Origin: Ruminococcus sp. YRD2003
GTDB taxonomy: Bacteria > Bacillota > Clostridia > Oscillospirales > Ruminococcaceae
NCBI GenBank assembly: GCA_900109435.1
Contig: FNZT01000006.1
Span: 179,190-243,189, forward strand
DNA length: 64,000 nt
Direction of reading: 5' to 3'
Made by a program: the position numbers and the translations under genes
Shown here: positions 9,065 to 16,847 of the stretch, in pieces
How positions within the stretch are numbered: the first letter of the stretch is position 1
How the letters are laid out: each line of letters begins with the position of its first letter
Notes under the pieces: model-generated
Seen by the model: only the letters and a program-made list of their open reading frames with translations
Databases searched by the model: none
What the model was told of the DNA's origin: nothing

Positions 9065-9814
9065 ATGAGCTACTCTTTCAATGCGGAAAAGACCGCAAAT
9101 GACGTCATCAATTGGGTAAGGACATACTTTGAACAGAACGCTTCACCGTCCACATACGCTGTTATCGGCATTTCGGGAGGCAAGGACAGCTCGGTCGCCG
9201 CAGCAGTCTGCGCAAAGGCTCTCGGAAAAGACAGAGTTATCGGCGTGCTTATGCCGCAGGGCGAGCAGGCTGACATCTCATTCAGTCACCTCCTCGTGGA
9301 CACTCTCGGCATCAAGAGCTATACTGTCAACATCGGCGACACAGTAAGCACATTCATGAATGAGCTCAGCAAGCACATCGAGCCCTCTCAGCAGGCTGTC
9401 ATCAACACTCCCGCACGTATCAGAATGACCACTCTCTACGCTATCGGAGCGTGTGTCGGCGCACGAGTTGTCAACACCTGCAACCTCTCCGAGGACTGGG
9501 TGGGCTACTCGACAAAATTCGGAGATGCGGCAGGAGACTTTTCTCCCCTCTCCGACCTTACCGTGACTGAGGTGTTACAGATAGGTGACTATCTCGGACT
9601 TCCCAAAGAACTCGTTCACAAGGTTCCGATAGACGGTCTCTGCGGCAAGACTGACGAGGAAAACCTCGGCTTCACCTATGCGGAGCTCGACCGCTATATC
9701 CGAGGTCTGACAGACCTCTCCGACAAACCCGAGCTCAAGGCAAAGATAGACCGTATGCACGCAAACAATCTCCACAAGCTGAAACTCATGCCAAAATTCG
9801 AGTACAAAGCATAA
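9065..9814 (+). CDS. nadE: Ammonia-type NAD synthase
   Basis: 249 residues. The start at 9065 has a CGGAGGT site; an in-frame upstream codon at 9032 lies inside the previous gene and lacks a site. The PP-loop SGGKDSS (37-43) binds ATP for adenylation of nicotinate adenine dinucleotide. NTCNLSEDWVGYSTKFGD and PIDGLCGKTDEENLGFTY are typical NadE segments. There is no N-terminal glutaminase domain, so free ammonia is the expected nitrogen donor. Paired with the nicotinamidase-like gene just upstream, it makes a short NAD-salvage operon. Confidence 0.93.
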   Translation: MSYSFNAEKTANDVINWVRTYFEQNASPSTYAVIGISGGKDSSVAAAVCAKALGKDRVIGVLMPQGEQADISFSHLLVDTLGIKSYTVNIGDTVSTFMNELSKHIEPSQQAVINTPARIRMTTLYAIGACVGARVVNTCNLSEDWVGYSTKFGDAAGDFSPLSDLTVTEVLQIGDYLGLPKELVHKVPIDGLCGKTDEENLGFTYAELDRYIRGLTDLSDKPELKAKIDRMHANNLHKLKLMPKFEYKA

Positions 9815-9819
9815 ACAGA

Positions 9820-9858
9820 ACTCCCTGAAGGATCATACTCTTCAGGGAGTTCTCTGTT
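9820..9858. terminator. Hairpin terminator between nadE and the alarmone synthetase gene
   Basis: Perfect 11-bp stem ACTCCCTGAAG / CTTCAGGGAGT with a 9-base loop, followed by TCTCTGTT. The T-tract is weak. It separates two convergent genes and may serve both. Confidence 0.75.
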
Positions 9859-9905
9859 ATAATAAACGTTTTCTCAATGACCGATATTAACAAAGAATAG
9901 TTCTA

Positions 9906-10616
9906 TCACTCATTCGTTTCAATATAGTCCCGTATCTCCTGCATACGCCTGTCCCAGCTCGCGCTCTCGTCGGCGCAGCGCTTCAGGTCGCCGCGCAGAA
10001 CCTCGAGCTTCTCCTGCGAGAGCTCCTTTTTGTAGCGGAGCTTGTGCTCGAGGCTCGCCCAGAAATCCATTGCTATCGTTCTGAGCTGCACCTCCACTTT
10101 CGTCAAACGCTTCTCGTTTTCAAGGAATATCGGAACTGCAACTATAAGGTGCAGGCTCCTGTAGCCGTTCGCCTTCGGCTTCTCGATATAGTCCTTGCGC
10201 TCAATGAGGAAGATATCGTCCTGACTGAGGAAACAGTCGGCAAGGCGGTAGATATCGTCCATAAATGAGCAAACTACGCGTACGCCTGCGATGTCCGACA
10301 GGTTCTCCTCCATATTTGCAAGGGTGACGGGAACACCCCTGTCGTTCAGTTTGTGTATGATACTGCTGTAGCTCTTTATGCGCGACTGTATGAACTCTAT
10401 CGGGTTGCTCTCCCCGTTCAGCGAGAACTGCTCGTTCAGCACGCGGAACTTGGTCTCTACCTCCATTATCGCGCATTTGTAGTAAGTAAAGAACTGCTTT
10501 ATAGGCCCTGAGCCTTCCTCTATCATATCTATGAAACTGCTCTCCGTGATATCGCCGTTCGTCATTACACGCATATCACGGACAGGGTCTCTCAGGTCTT
10601 GAAATGTGTTTTTCAT
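9906..10616 (-). CDS. Small alarmone synthetase, (p)ppGpp synthetase of the RelQ/YjbM type
   Basis: 236 residues: a single RelA/SpoT nucleotidyltransferase domain with no HD hydrolase, TGS or ACT domain. The core segments are present: GVRVVCSFMDDIY, the lysine-rich ERKDYIEKPKANGYRSLHL nucleotide-binding stretch, and VEVQLRTIAMDFWASLEHKLRY with the catalytic Glu and Gln. It should transfer pyrophosphate from ATP to GDP/GTP. The gene lies 68 bases downstream of an EAL phosphodiesterase gene on the same strand and may be cotranscribed with it. A second paralogue occurs at 58089-58781. Confidence 0.9.
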   Translation of the reverse strand: MKNTFQDLRDPVRDMRVMTNGDITESSFIDMIEEGSGPIKQFFTYYKCAIMEVETKFRVLNEQFSLNGESNPIEFIQSRIKSYSSIIHKLNDRGVPVTLANMEENLSDIAGVRVVCSFMDDIYRLADCFLSQDDIFLIERKDYIEKPKANGYRSLHLIVAVPIFLENEKRLTKVEVQLRTIAMDFWASLEHKLRYKKELSQEKLEVLRGDLKRCADESASWDRRMQEIRDYIETNE

Positions 10617-10684
10617 TATTATCTGCTCCGAATCATTTTTTAGTCAACACCGTACAGATCCCGCCTGACGGCTTTGCAGCGGAT

Positions 10685-12652
10685 CTACGGCGTATCTTCG
10701 GCATAAGCTTTGTGCGGTGCTGACTTGGCTTTCAGTTTTTCTTTTGCAAGCACTGCGAGGAATTCTTCCTTCGGCAGCGGACGCGAGAAGTAAAAGCCCT
10801 GCAAATAGTCCGCGCCTACCTCTCTGATGAGGTTGAGCTGTGCCTCTGTCTCGATTCCCTCAACAAGCACTTTTCTGCCCATTTGCTTTATCATACGGAC
10901 TGTGTTCTCGAGAAGTATGCGTCCGAATTCGTGGTCGACAGCGGACCACAGAATGCTCTTGTCTATCTTGATGATGTCGAGGTCCATAGAGAATATCGAC
11001 ATAACGTTCGAGTAGCCTGTACCGTAGTCGTCAAGTGAGAAGCGGAAGCCCGAGCGTTTGAGCTCCGAGACTATCTGCGAGAGCTGGTCGTAGTCGCTCG
11101 CAGCTACCGACTCGGTTATCTCAAAGTTTATGCGGCTGCGGTCAATGCCATAGCGGTCAGCCTCTTCGTTGATGCTCTGCACAAAGCCGGGCTTCATGCA
11201 CTGGAGCACCGAGAGGTTGACGTTGATAGCTTCAATGGTAGTGTCGTCTTTGAGCTCTGTACTGAGGAGCTTGCATACCTCGCCAAGCACAAAGGTATCG
11301 AGCACGTCAACAAGTCCCATTTGCTCGGATATCGGGATAAACTCATACGGAGGTATCTTTCCGATAACTTCGTCATCAAGACGGAGCAGAGCCTCCGCGC
11401 CGTGAAGACTTCCGTCAGCAAGGTTGAAGGTCGGCTGGTAGTAGACCTCGAAGCTTTCCTTTTTCAGTCCGTTCACGATAGCGCTCTGTATCGCAGAACG
11501 GCGAAGAAGGTAGTTAAGGTCATTGCCGCAGAGTATCTTCTTATCGTTACCCTCCGGAACAGGGCTGTCCGCCATATAGAAGGCGTCAGCAGACGACGGC
11601 AGGCGCTTTGGCACGTCCGCGAACATTATCACGGCTTTGAGCAGATACTCGTTATCATTTATCGTCCACGGCATATCAAAGCGGACAAGTATCTCCGTCG
11701 CAAGATTCTTCACATACTCTTCGTCCTTGTCGAGAATGGTGAGCACGAAGGTCTGAGGGTTCATATTGTAAATGAACGAGCGCGATATCTTCGTTCGCAG
11801 GTAGTCACTCATCAGCGTGGAGAGGATGTCTACGTTCTCCGACCCGGTTACTCGCGGGATAATATCGGCGTTCGTGACCTTTATGCACATCACCCACAGT
11901 TCGCGCTTGTTGACGATATAGTTGTTTAGGTCAAGCTGAAGCGCCCGTCTGTTGTAAAAGCCCGTGTCGATGTCGATACGGTCGTCCTCTGACTCGACGG
12001 CTATCATAATGCCGAGGAGACCCACAGATTCAGCAAACAGCTCTACCTTGACATTAAGGAACAGCAGCTGTATGATTATTCCCCCAAAGCACACCGCAAA
12101 GAAATACATTATTGCGATACGGCGGTTCATAACTACAGCCTTCCACGTGTATATCATGGTGAACATACATACCGCAAGATAGAATCCCGCCGAAAGATAG
12201 AGGGTGATCTCCGCATATCCTCGACAGAATTCACGGTTCTCGTCATAGTAGAAGAACCAGTTCAGGAACGGATCCAGGAAAAGTGCGACCTCGGCAACTA
12301 TCAGCGGCAGCGAAAAAATGATACGCCGCAATCGGCTGTAACGCGACGATGCACCTGTTACGACATTGACGTACACGAGCACTATAGGCGGTATAAGGGC
12401 GTGGAGCATAAAGTAGAAGAACTCGCTCACCTTAATCAGGTTGAACACGCTCTCATACTCAAAGCGGAACGGGTAGCAGAGCTCCACTATTATCTGAGAT
12501 ATCGAATTGAGCGAAAGCAGCCCCGCTATCAGCAGGAAAAGCTTGTTGTTGAGCTTGGCGGTACGCTGCTGTATGAGAGTGAAAAATATAGTAGTTATGA
12601 GGATAAGCAGCGCCGAAGCATAAAAAGCTATATGAAAGAAGTCTGGACGCAT
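10685..12652 (-). CDS. Membrane c-di-GMP phosphodiesterase with degenerate GGDEF and intact EAL domain
   Basis: 655 residues. An N-terminal membrane sensor of about seven helices (residues ~1-220) leads into a GGDEF-fold domain whose signature is lost (NMNPQTF in place of GGDEF), then an EAL domain. The EAL catalytic residues look intact: EALLRL, NFEITES, DDYGTGYSN, KIDKS and EGIET, ending in the usual LQGFYFSRPL. Hydrolysis of c-di-GMP is the expected activity, with the GGDEF remnant possibly regulatory. The gene has its own promoter at 12726-12754 and is followed by the alarmone synthetase gene. Confidence 0.9.
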   Translation of the reverse strand: MRPDFFHIAFYASALLILITTIFFTLIQQRTAKLNNKLFLLIAGLLSLNSISQIIVELCYPFRFEYESVFNLIKVSEFFYFMLHALIPPIVLVYVNVVTGASSRYSRLRRIIFSLPLIVAEVALFLDPFLNWFFYYDENREFCRGYAEITLYLSAGFYLAVCMFTMIYTWKAVVMNRRIAIMYFFAVCFGGIIIQLLFLNVKVELFAESVGLLGIMIAVESEDDRIDIDTGFYNRRALQLDLNNYIVNKRELWVMCIKVTNADIIPRVTGSENVDILSTLMSDYLRTKISRSFIYNMNPQTFVLTILDKDEEYVKNLATEILVRFDMPWTINDNEYLLKAVIMFADVPKRLPSSADAFYMADSPVPEGNDKKILCGNDLNYLLRRSAIQSAIVNGLKKESFEVYYQPTFNLADGSLHGAEALLRLDDEVIGKIPPYEFIPISEQMGLVDVLDTFVLGEVCKLLSTELKDDTTIEAINVNLSVLQCMKPGFVQSINEEADRYGIDRSRINFEITESVAASDYDQLSQIVSELKRSGFRFSLDDYGTGYSNVMSIFSMDLDIIKIDKSILWSAVDHEFGRILLENTVRMIKQMGRKVLVEGIETEAQLNLIREVGADYLQGFYFSRPLPKEEFLAVLAKEKLKAKSAPHKAYAEDTP

Positions 12653-12725
12653 AAGTATTCTCCTTTGTATATGTGTACAGCACTATGCTGACGGGCTGAG
12701 TCAAATGGTATTTTTATACAAAGAT

Positions 12726-12754
12726 ATTATACCATAATGCTAAAAAATAATCAA
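12726..12754 (-). promoter_or_regulatory. Sigma-A promoter of the EAL phosphodiesterase gene
   Basis: On the minus strand: TTGATT (12754-12749), 17-base spacer, TATAAT (12731-12726). The leader to the ATG is about 65 bases. Confidence 0.75.
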
Positions 12755-12826
12755 GTATCAATATATTATTTTTCCAATGGCTCTTGTTGGATCACAGTAA
12801 TAAAACGGAAGTTTGACTCTCGCCTG

Positions 12827-12855
12827 TTGATTTTTGCTGAAATGTGTGTTATACT
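12827..12855 (+). promoter_or_regulatory. Promoter of the metallophosphoesterase gene
   Basis: TTGATT (12827-12832), 17-base spacer, TATACT (12850-12855), with TG bases upstream of the -10. A leader of about 50 bases contains a small CTTCGCGAAG palindrome before the CGGAGGA ribosome site. Confidence 0.75.
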
Positions 12856-12913
12856 ATTAAACAGATATATAGGCTCTTAGCTTCGCGAAGACAACAAAAC
12901 GGAGGAATCATAA

Positions 12914-13576
12914 ATGGTTTACGTTACAGGAGATACTCACGGCGACCTTACCCGCTTCAAAGACCCGCAGATGAAAAAGCTGCGCAAGGGCGACACTCTC
13001 ATTATCTGCGGCGATTTCGGCTTCATCTGGAACGGCTCAAAGCAGGAACGCTCCGCCCTGAGAAAGCTCGCTGCCAAGGATTTCACTATCGCCTTTATCG
13101 ACGGCTGTCACGAGAACTTCGATATCCTTGAAAGCTATCCCACAGAAACATGGAACGGAGGCATGGCGCGCGTTATAGCTCCAAACCTCATACACCTCAT
13201 GCGCGGACAGATTTACACTATCGAAGGCAAGCGCATTTTCACCTTCGGCGGCGGTCACAGTCAGGACCTCGAATTCAGAAGCGACACCGACTGGTGGGAG
13301 CGTGAACAGCCGACCCATGAGGAGATAATGGAGGCTGTCGACAACCTCGAAAAGCACGGCAACTCCGTAGACTACGTCATCACTCACGAGCCGCCCGCCT
13401 CGGTCAAGGACTGCCTCGGCGTGGATGTGTTCGAGCGCATAGAAGTACACGCGCTGTTCGAGGAGATAATCAAATCGTGTACGTATCAGAAGTGGTTCTT
13501 CGGCAAATGCCACATCGACAAGAATATCCCCGTAAAGTTCTACGCGTTGTTCAATAACGTTACTCCGCTCAAATGA
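12914..13576 (+). CDS. Calcineurin-like metallophosphoesterase
   Basis: 220 residues. Metal-binding motifs are clear: GDTHGDL at residues 6-12, CGDFGF, DGCHENF in place of GNH(D/E), and VITHEPP near residue 157. The fold is that of a single-domain bacterial metallophosphatase. It reads as a lone gene with its own promoter and a CGGAGGA site. The substrate is unknown; neither neighbour suggests a pathway. Confidence 0.85.
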   Translation: MVYVTGDTHGDLTRFKDPQMKKLRKGDTLIICGDFGFIWNGSKQERSALRKLAAKDFTIAFIDGCHENFDILESYPTETWNGGMARVIAPNLIHLMRGQIYTIEGKRIFTFGGGHSQDLEFRSDTDWWEREQPTHEEIMEAVDNLEKHGNSVDYVITHEPPASVKDCLGVDVFERIEVHALFEEIIKSCTYQKWFFGKCHIDKNIPVKFYALFNNVTPLK

Positions 13577-13597
13577 GATAGAAGCTGTAAAATTATA

Positions 13598-13783
13598 CTG
13601 CTCTTTTTAGTGTGCTTCCCTTAGCGGAAATTGTGGGCTACCGAGCCGTAAAGTTACGGCACCATATTCGGCAGCCTGCGAAACAGGCTAAAGGGACACC
13701 ATTTAGGGCGAGCATTCGCTTCAGCAGAATAAATCCGACAGATCCGTCATAGAATTTACCATAACTTCTTTAGGAGGAGAATT
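13598..13783 (+). ncRNA. Structured leader upstream of tspO, possible cis-regulatory RNA
   Basis: The 207 bases before tspO hold several pairings: CCCTTAGC (13618-13625) with GCTAAAGGG (13687-13695); GCCGTA-AAGT-TACGGC (13645-13660); AGCCTG-CGAAA-CAGGCT (13673-13689); GGCT/AGCC (13636-13647); and CTGCT with AGCAG (13598/13712). The third hairpin and the long closing stem share bases 13687-13689, so they exclude each other, as in switching leaders. I cannot match it to a riboswitch class I know. Confidence 0.4.
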
Positions 13784-14254
13784 ATGAAAAAATTCAGTTT
13801 GACGGATCTGCTTATTTTTATCGTTTCAGCCGAATTGGTCGGCGCATTCTCAGCCCTGCTCTCGGGCGGCTTCACTGACATCTATAACAGGCTCACGCGC
13901 CCGCCGTTCTCGCCGCCCGCTGCGGTATTCCCCATTGTGTGGACTGTGCTCTACGCCCTCATGGGTATCTCCGCATACCTCGTATGGCGCACCGATACCA
14001 GTGCTTCCCGCCGCGCACTCGGAGTTTACGCCATACAGCTCGCGATAAACTTCTCATGGAGCATAGTTTTCTTTCGATTTGAAGCACTGCTCGCGGCGGC
14101 AATAGTAGCTGTACTGCTGCTTGCCGCAGTCGGAAGCATGGTGTGGAGCTTCTTCGGTGTAAACAAAAAAGCTGCATACCTCCAGCTCCCGTATCTGGCA
14201 TGGAGCCTCTTTGCCGCCTACCTTGCAGCAGGCACATATCTGCTAAACAGGTAA
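13784..14254 (+). CDS. tspO: TspO/MBR family membrane protein
   Basis: 156 residues with five predicted membrane helices, the full TspO length. Family features include GGFTDIYNRLTRPPFSPPAAVFPIVWTVLYALMG in the first loop and helix 2, a NFSWSIVFF segment and PYLAWSLFAAYL near the end. TspO proteins bind porphyrins and are linked to oxidative stress signalling; the role here is not evident. TAGGAGG lies seven bases before the ATG. The long structured leader suggests control after transcription start. Confidence 0.9.
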   Translation: MKKFSLTDLLIFIVSAELVGAFSALLSGGFTDIYNRLTRPPFSPPAAVFPIVWTVLYALMGISAYLVWRTDTSASRRALGVYAIQLAINFSWSIVFFRFEALLAAAIVAVLLLAAVGSMVWSFFGVNKKAAYLQLPYLAWSLFAAYLAAGTYLLNR

Positions 14255-14276
14255 TTTTTCTTCCAGATTTTTTGCA

Positions 14277-14304
14277 TTGAAAACCGCATCACTATGAGGT
14301 ATAA
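14277..14304 (+). promoter_or_regulatory. Promoter of the small-peptide transcription unit
   Basis: TTGAAA (14277-14282), 16-base spacer, TATAAT (14299-14304). Transcription would start near 14311 and run to the terminator at 14412-14446, giving an RNA of about 135 bases. Confidence 0.7.
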
Positions 14305-14331
14305 TTAAGTTATCCCAAGGGGGAAATCACT

Positions 14332-14406
14332 TATGGAGGTAATCGGTTATGTGCTTCAGAAATATCTGGTCCATTCTTTGCAAGCTCTGCGGATGCTGCT
14401 AAGATG
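14332..14406 (+). CDS. Candidate 24-residue peptide (upstream frame of an overlapping pair)
   Basis: ATG at 14332 with GGGGG nine bases upstream. The product starts MEVIGYVLQKYLV and ends RMLLR, a short amphipathic, basic-ended peptide. Its frame overlaps almost all of the 17-residue Cys-rich frame, whose ribosome site (GGAGGT) lies inside its first codons. It could be a leader whose translation controls the second frame, or it could be untranslated. Confidence 0.4.
14348..14401 (+). CDS. Candidate 17-residue cysteine-rich peptide
   Basis: ATG at 14348 preceded by GGAGGT at an eight-base spacing. The peptide MCFRNIWSILCKLCGCC has five Cys, with a C-x2-C-x-C-C C-terminus. It has its own promoter and a perfect terminator, so it is a complete minimal gene unit, not a chance frame inside a longer transcript. 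A metal- or redox-linked role, or a signalling or leader peptide, would fit the Cys content; none can be shown. I do not recognise a family. Confidence 0.5.
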
Positions 14407-14411
14407 AATGA

Positions 14412-14446
14412 GAAAGGACAGTCCTGATCGGACTGTCCTTTGCTTT
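14412..14446 (+). terminator. Strong terminator of the small-peptide unit
   Basis: Perfect 12-bp stem AAAGGACAGTCC / GGACTGTCCTTT with loop TGATC, followed by GCTTTT. It ends the small unit and may also end the convergent ABC transporter operon, since the A-rich side reads as a T-tract on the minus strand. Confidence 0.88.
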
Positions 14447-15627
14447 TATTCCTGTGTTTTTGGAGCGAGTCGGGGTAGTCTGATAGCTGTACTCGTATAT
14501 TTCACGCGGCTTACAACGACTGCTATGAGCAGCAGAGCTGCTGCAAAGCCACACTCGATGAGCAGATAAGCCGCGAGACGCTTGCCGTCGAATGCCTCCG
14601 AGCCGCTGAGCATCTCCACAACATTGACATACCAGTAGGCAGGCAGGAATTTCGCAGCTGCGAGAACTCCGTCTCCGAGCATAGACTGCGGGATAAATAC
14701 TCCGCAGAGGAAACTTGAGCCGAGACCGATTATCTGAGTCATGAGATTTACGACCGTATCAGACGGCTCGAACGCGCATATCAGCAGTGCAATTGATGTA
14801 CATACAAGCGTGTAGATGAAGCTGTTGAGCACAGCAAACCACGCATAGCCCTTGAACATACCGCCGTTTTGTATGACTGATACCACCATCAGTGCTGTCC
14901 ACAGCATTACTATGAACAGAGTGCTGCCTGCGAATACCGCCATGGTATAGGTGGTCGGCTTCATACATGAGCAGTTCGTGCGGAAACGGAATTCCTTCTT
15001 GCTGAGCTTCAGCAGTACGGGACAAAGTGCGTTGATGATGACCGATATGAGAATATATGTCATATAACGGAAGTTCGCGGAGGTCGATTCGCTGAAATTC
15101 TCGGTCCCATTGGAGCGTGCAACAGTGACCTCTGCTTCGGTGAGCACGGCTTCGGCGGCGCTCTCCTGTGCGGAGGAGATGTCCATGCCGCCTGCTGTAT
15201 AGGCTCTCACGGAGCTGACATAGCTGTCGAGGAGCTGTGATACCATGACTGTCGCATAGGAGTCATGTATATGATAGGTCGAGAACATCCCGTCTGACGC
15301 GCCTCCTGCGAGCTTCTCGGAGTAGCCGTCGTTGATGATGAGCACATAGTTGACAGTCTCGAAATAAAGCGCCTGCATTATCTTGTCCTTGTCGTTCTCG
15401 AGCTCTTTGAGCTTGTGCTTCCTGCCGATAAACTCGACAAGAGCTCTGCTCTCGGGCGTATCGTCCTCGTCGAAAACAGCTATTGTCATTGGCGTGTCCT
15501 TGAAGTTCCTGTCGGACGCAGCTGACTTCGCCATGGGGATAGATACAGATACGAAAACGATAACATATATCATTGAAGTGAAGATATTCTTCTTCAATAT
15601 CTTCATGAAGAGCTTAAAGACTTGCAT
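14446..15627 (-). CDS. ABC-2 type transporter permease (second permease)
   Basis: 393 residues. One N-terminal membrane helix (about 12-32), a long extracytoplasmic domain (about 35-185), then five helices in the C-terminal half, the usual plan of ABC-2/YhgE-like permeases. The start overlaps the end of the upstream permease by 14 bases, so translation is probably coupled. It should form a heterodimeric channel with that permease, driven by the ATPase at 16848-17798. The exported substrate is not evident; drug, peptide or lipid export are all possible. Confidence 0.86.
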   Translation of the reverse strand: MQVFKLFMKILKKNIFTSMIYVIVFVSVSIPMAKSAASDRNFKDTPMTIAVFDEDDTPESRALVEFIGRKHKLKELENDKDKIMQALYFETVNYVLIINDGYSEKLAGGASDGMFSTYHIHDSYATVMVSQLLDSYVSSVRAYTAGGMDISSAQESAAEAVLTEAEVTVARSNGTENFSESTSANFRYMTYILISVIINALCPVLLKLSKKEFRFRTNCSCMKPTTYTMAVFAGSTLFIVMLWTALMVVSVIQNGGMFKGYAWFAVLNSFIYTLVCTSIALLICAFEPSDTVVNLMTQIIGLGSSFLCGVFIPQSMLGDGVLAAAKFLPAYWYVNVVEMLSGSEAFDGKRLAAYLLIECGFAAALLLIAVVVSRVKYTSTAIRLPRLAPKTQE

Positions 15628-16744
15628 ATTTTCTCCTCCTTACCATAAGAAGTCCGAGTATATAGAAGATGAGCGATATCACAAGCATAGTGAGTATCTT
15701 AGTCACAAACACCCTGTAGCCGCTGTAGAGATTGAGTGCTGATATACTGTCCGTGACAAGAGCAGCGGGATTGATGTTGTTGAACCACGGCGCTTTTTCA
15801 GCCATTATAGGCTTCATATTGGCGACCATAAGCCCGCTGAGGAAGCACATAGTCATCGACACGCTCATGCATATGCCGACCTTCGCCCCCTGCTTCATTC
15901 TGCCGATAGAGCCGATAAAGAAGCCGAATGAGACTCCGAGTATGCCGCCGCATATCGCCGCAACGTATACGAGCGGAAGCCTGTCGCCGTAGTCGACCTT
16001 CAGCACGAATGCCGTGAAGCTCACGCATATTATCATACATATCGACTGCACTATCCACGTACCTGTGAGGCTCGCGAGTATACCTACCGACTTCGGTGTT
16101 GCCGAGCAGTTCTTGCGCGCGCCAAGCTCCGAAAGGTTTGCCTGCTGACCTATCGCGACGTGAAGTCCCGTGACTGAGCCATACATAGCCACCATTGCGA
16201 TAAGGTTGTAAAAATACTGGATGTAGAAGTCGAGATTGCCATTGGTCAGCTTTGCCTCCTCGGAGGTGTTTATCTCCTCGGAGAGCGCTGCGATAACTGC
16301 CTGCATCTTAGACGGGTCGCTCGTCATCGTATCGGTGATTATCTTCTCGCGGAGCATATACTGCTCGACAAAGAGCTTGAGCACGGACTGCTCTGCGCCG
16401 TCGCCTGAAACTGTGAGAGTCAGCTTGTCGCCCGAGTATATGATGCCTTTGATATCGCCGTCCTTCAGCTTTTTCAGTGCCTCGTCCTCGCTGAGGTACT
16501 CCGCGTCAAGCAGGGCTTCATCTGTGCCCGATACGCTCTCGATAACAGAGCGGAACACTTCATTATCTGCTGTCTCGACTATTGCTGTGGGGATTGCCGT
16601 GACCTTTGTCTGCTTCTCATACAGACTGCCGAAAGCTATCTTGAAAAACGTTCCAAGAATTATCGGGAAAAGTATCAGCCAGAAAATGAGGTCTCTCACG
16701 CGGAGCGAGCTCTTTATCTCGTATAATAAATTGTGCAGGAACAT
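15614..16744 (-). CDS. ABC-2 type transporter permease (first permease)
   Basis: 376 residues with the same plan as its partner: one N-terminal helix, an extracytoplasmic domain of about 150 residues, and five or six C-terminal helices including GILGVSFGFFIGSIGRMKQGAK and a late LSGLMVANMKPIM segment. It ends in a short basic tail. It lies 103 bases after the ATPase gene, with two hairpin repeats in the gap, and overlaps the next permease gene. Confidence 0.86.
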   Translation of the reverse strand: MFLHNLLYEIKSSLRVRDLIFWLILFPIILGTFFKIAFGSLYEKQTKVTAIPTAIVETADNEVFRSVIESVSGTDEALLDAEYLSEDEALKKLKDGDIKGIIYSGDKLTLTVSGDGAEQSVLKLFVEQYMLREKIITDTMTSDPSKMQAVIAALSEEINTSEEAKLTNGNLDFYIQYFYNLIAMVAMYGSVTGLHVAIGQQANLSELGARKNCSATPKSVGILASLTGTWIVQSICMIICVSFTAFVLKVDYGDRLPLVYVAAICGGILGVSFGFFIGSIGRMKQGAKVGICMSVSMTMCFLSGLMVANMKPIMAEKAPWFNNINPAALVTDSISALNLYSGYRVFVTKILTMLVISLIFYILGLLMVRRRKYASL

Positions 16745-16763
16745 ATCTATCCTCCGTTTTTCC

Positions 16764-16830
16764 GTAGGGGCGCATTCCTGTGCGCCCGTGTTTATGTCTT
16801 TGTTTGCGGGCGAGCGGAACTCGCCCCTAC
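16764..16830. repeat. Two GTAGGGGC-type hairpin repeats between ATPase and permease genes
   Basis: GTAGGGGCGCATTCCTGTGCGCCC, then GCGGGCGAGCGGAACTCGCCCCTAC about 20 bases on. Each is a palindromic hairpin, and the two face in opposite directions. They belong to the same family as the array at 56028-56337. Sitting inside an operon, they may reduce or process downstream transcript. Confidence 0.8.
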
Positions 16831-16847
16831 ATTATTAGCTCTGAGCC

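Noticed and set aside
13598-13783. tspO leader considered as cobalamin, SAM, c-di-GMP or c-di-AMP riboswitch
   Set aside because: None of the conserved core sequences I know for these classes is present, so only a generic structured leader is claimed.
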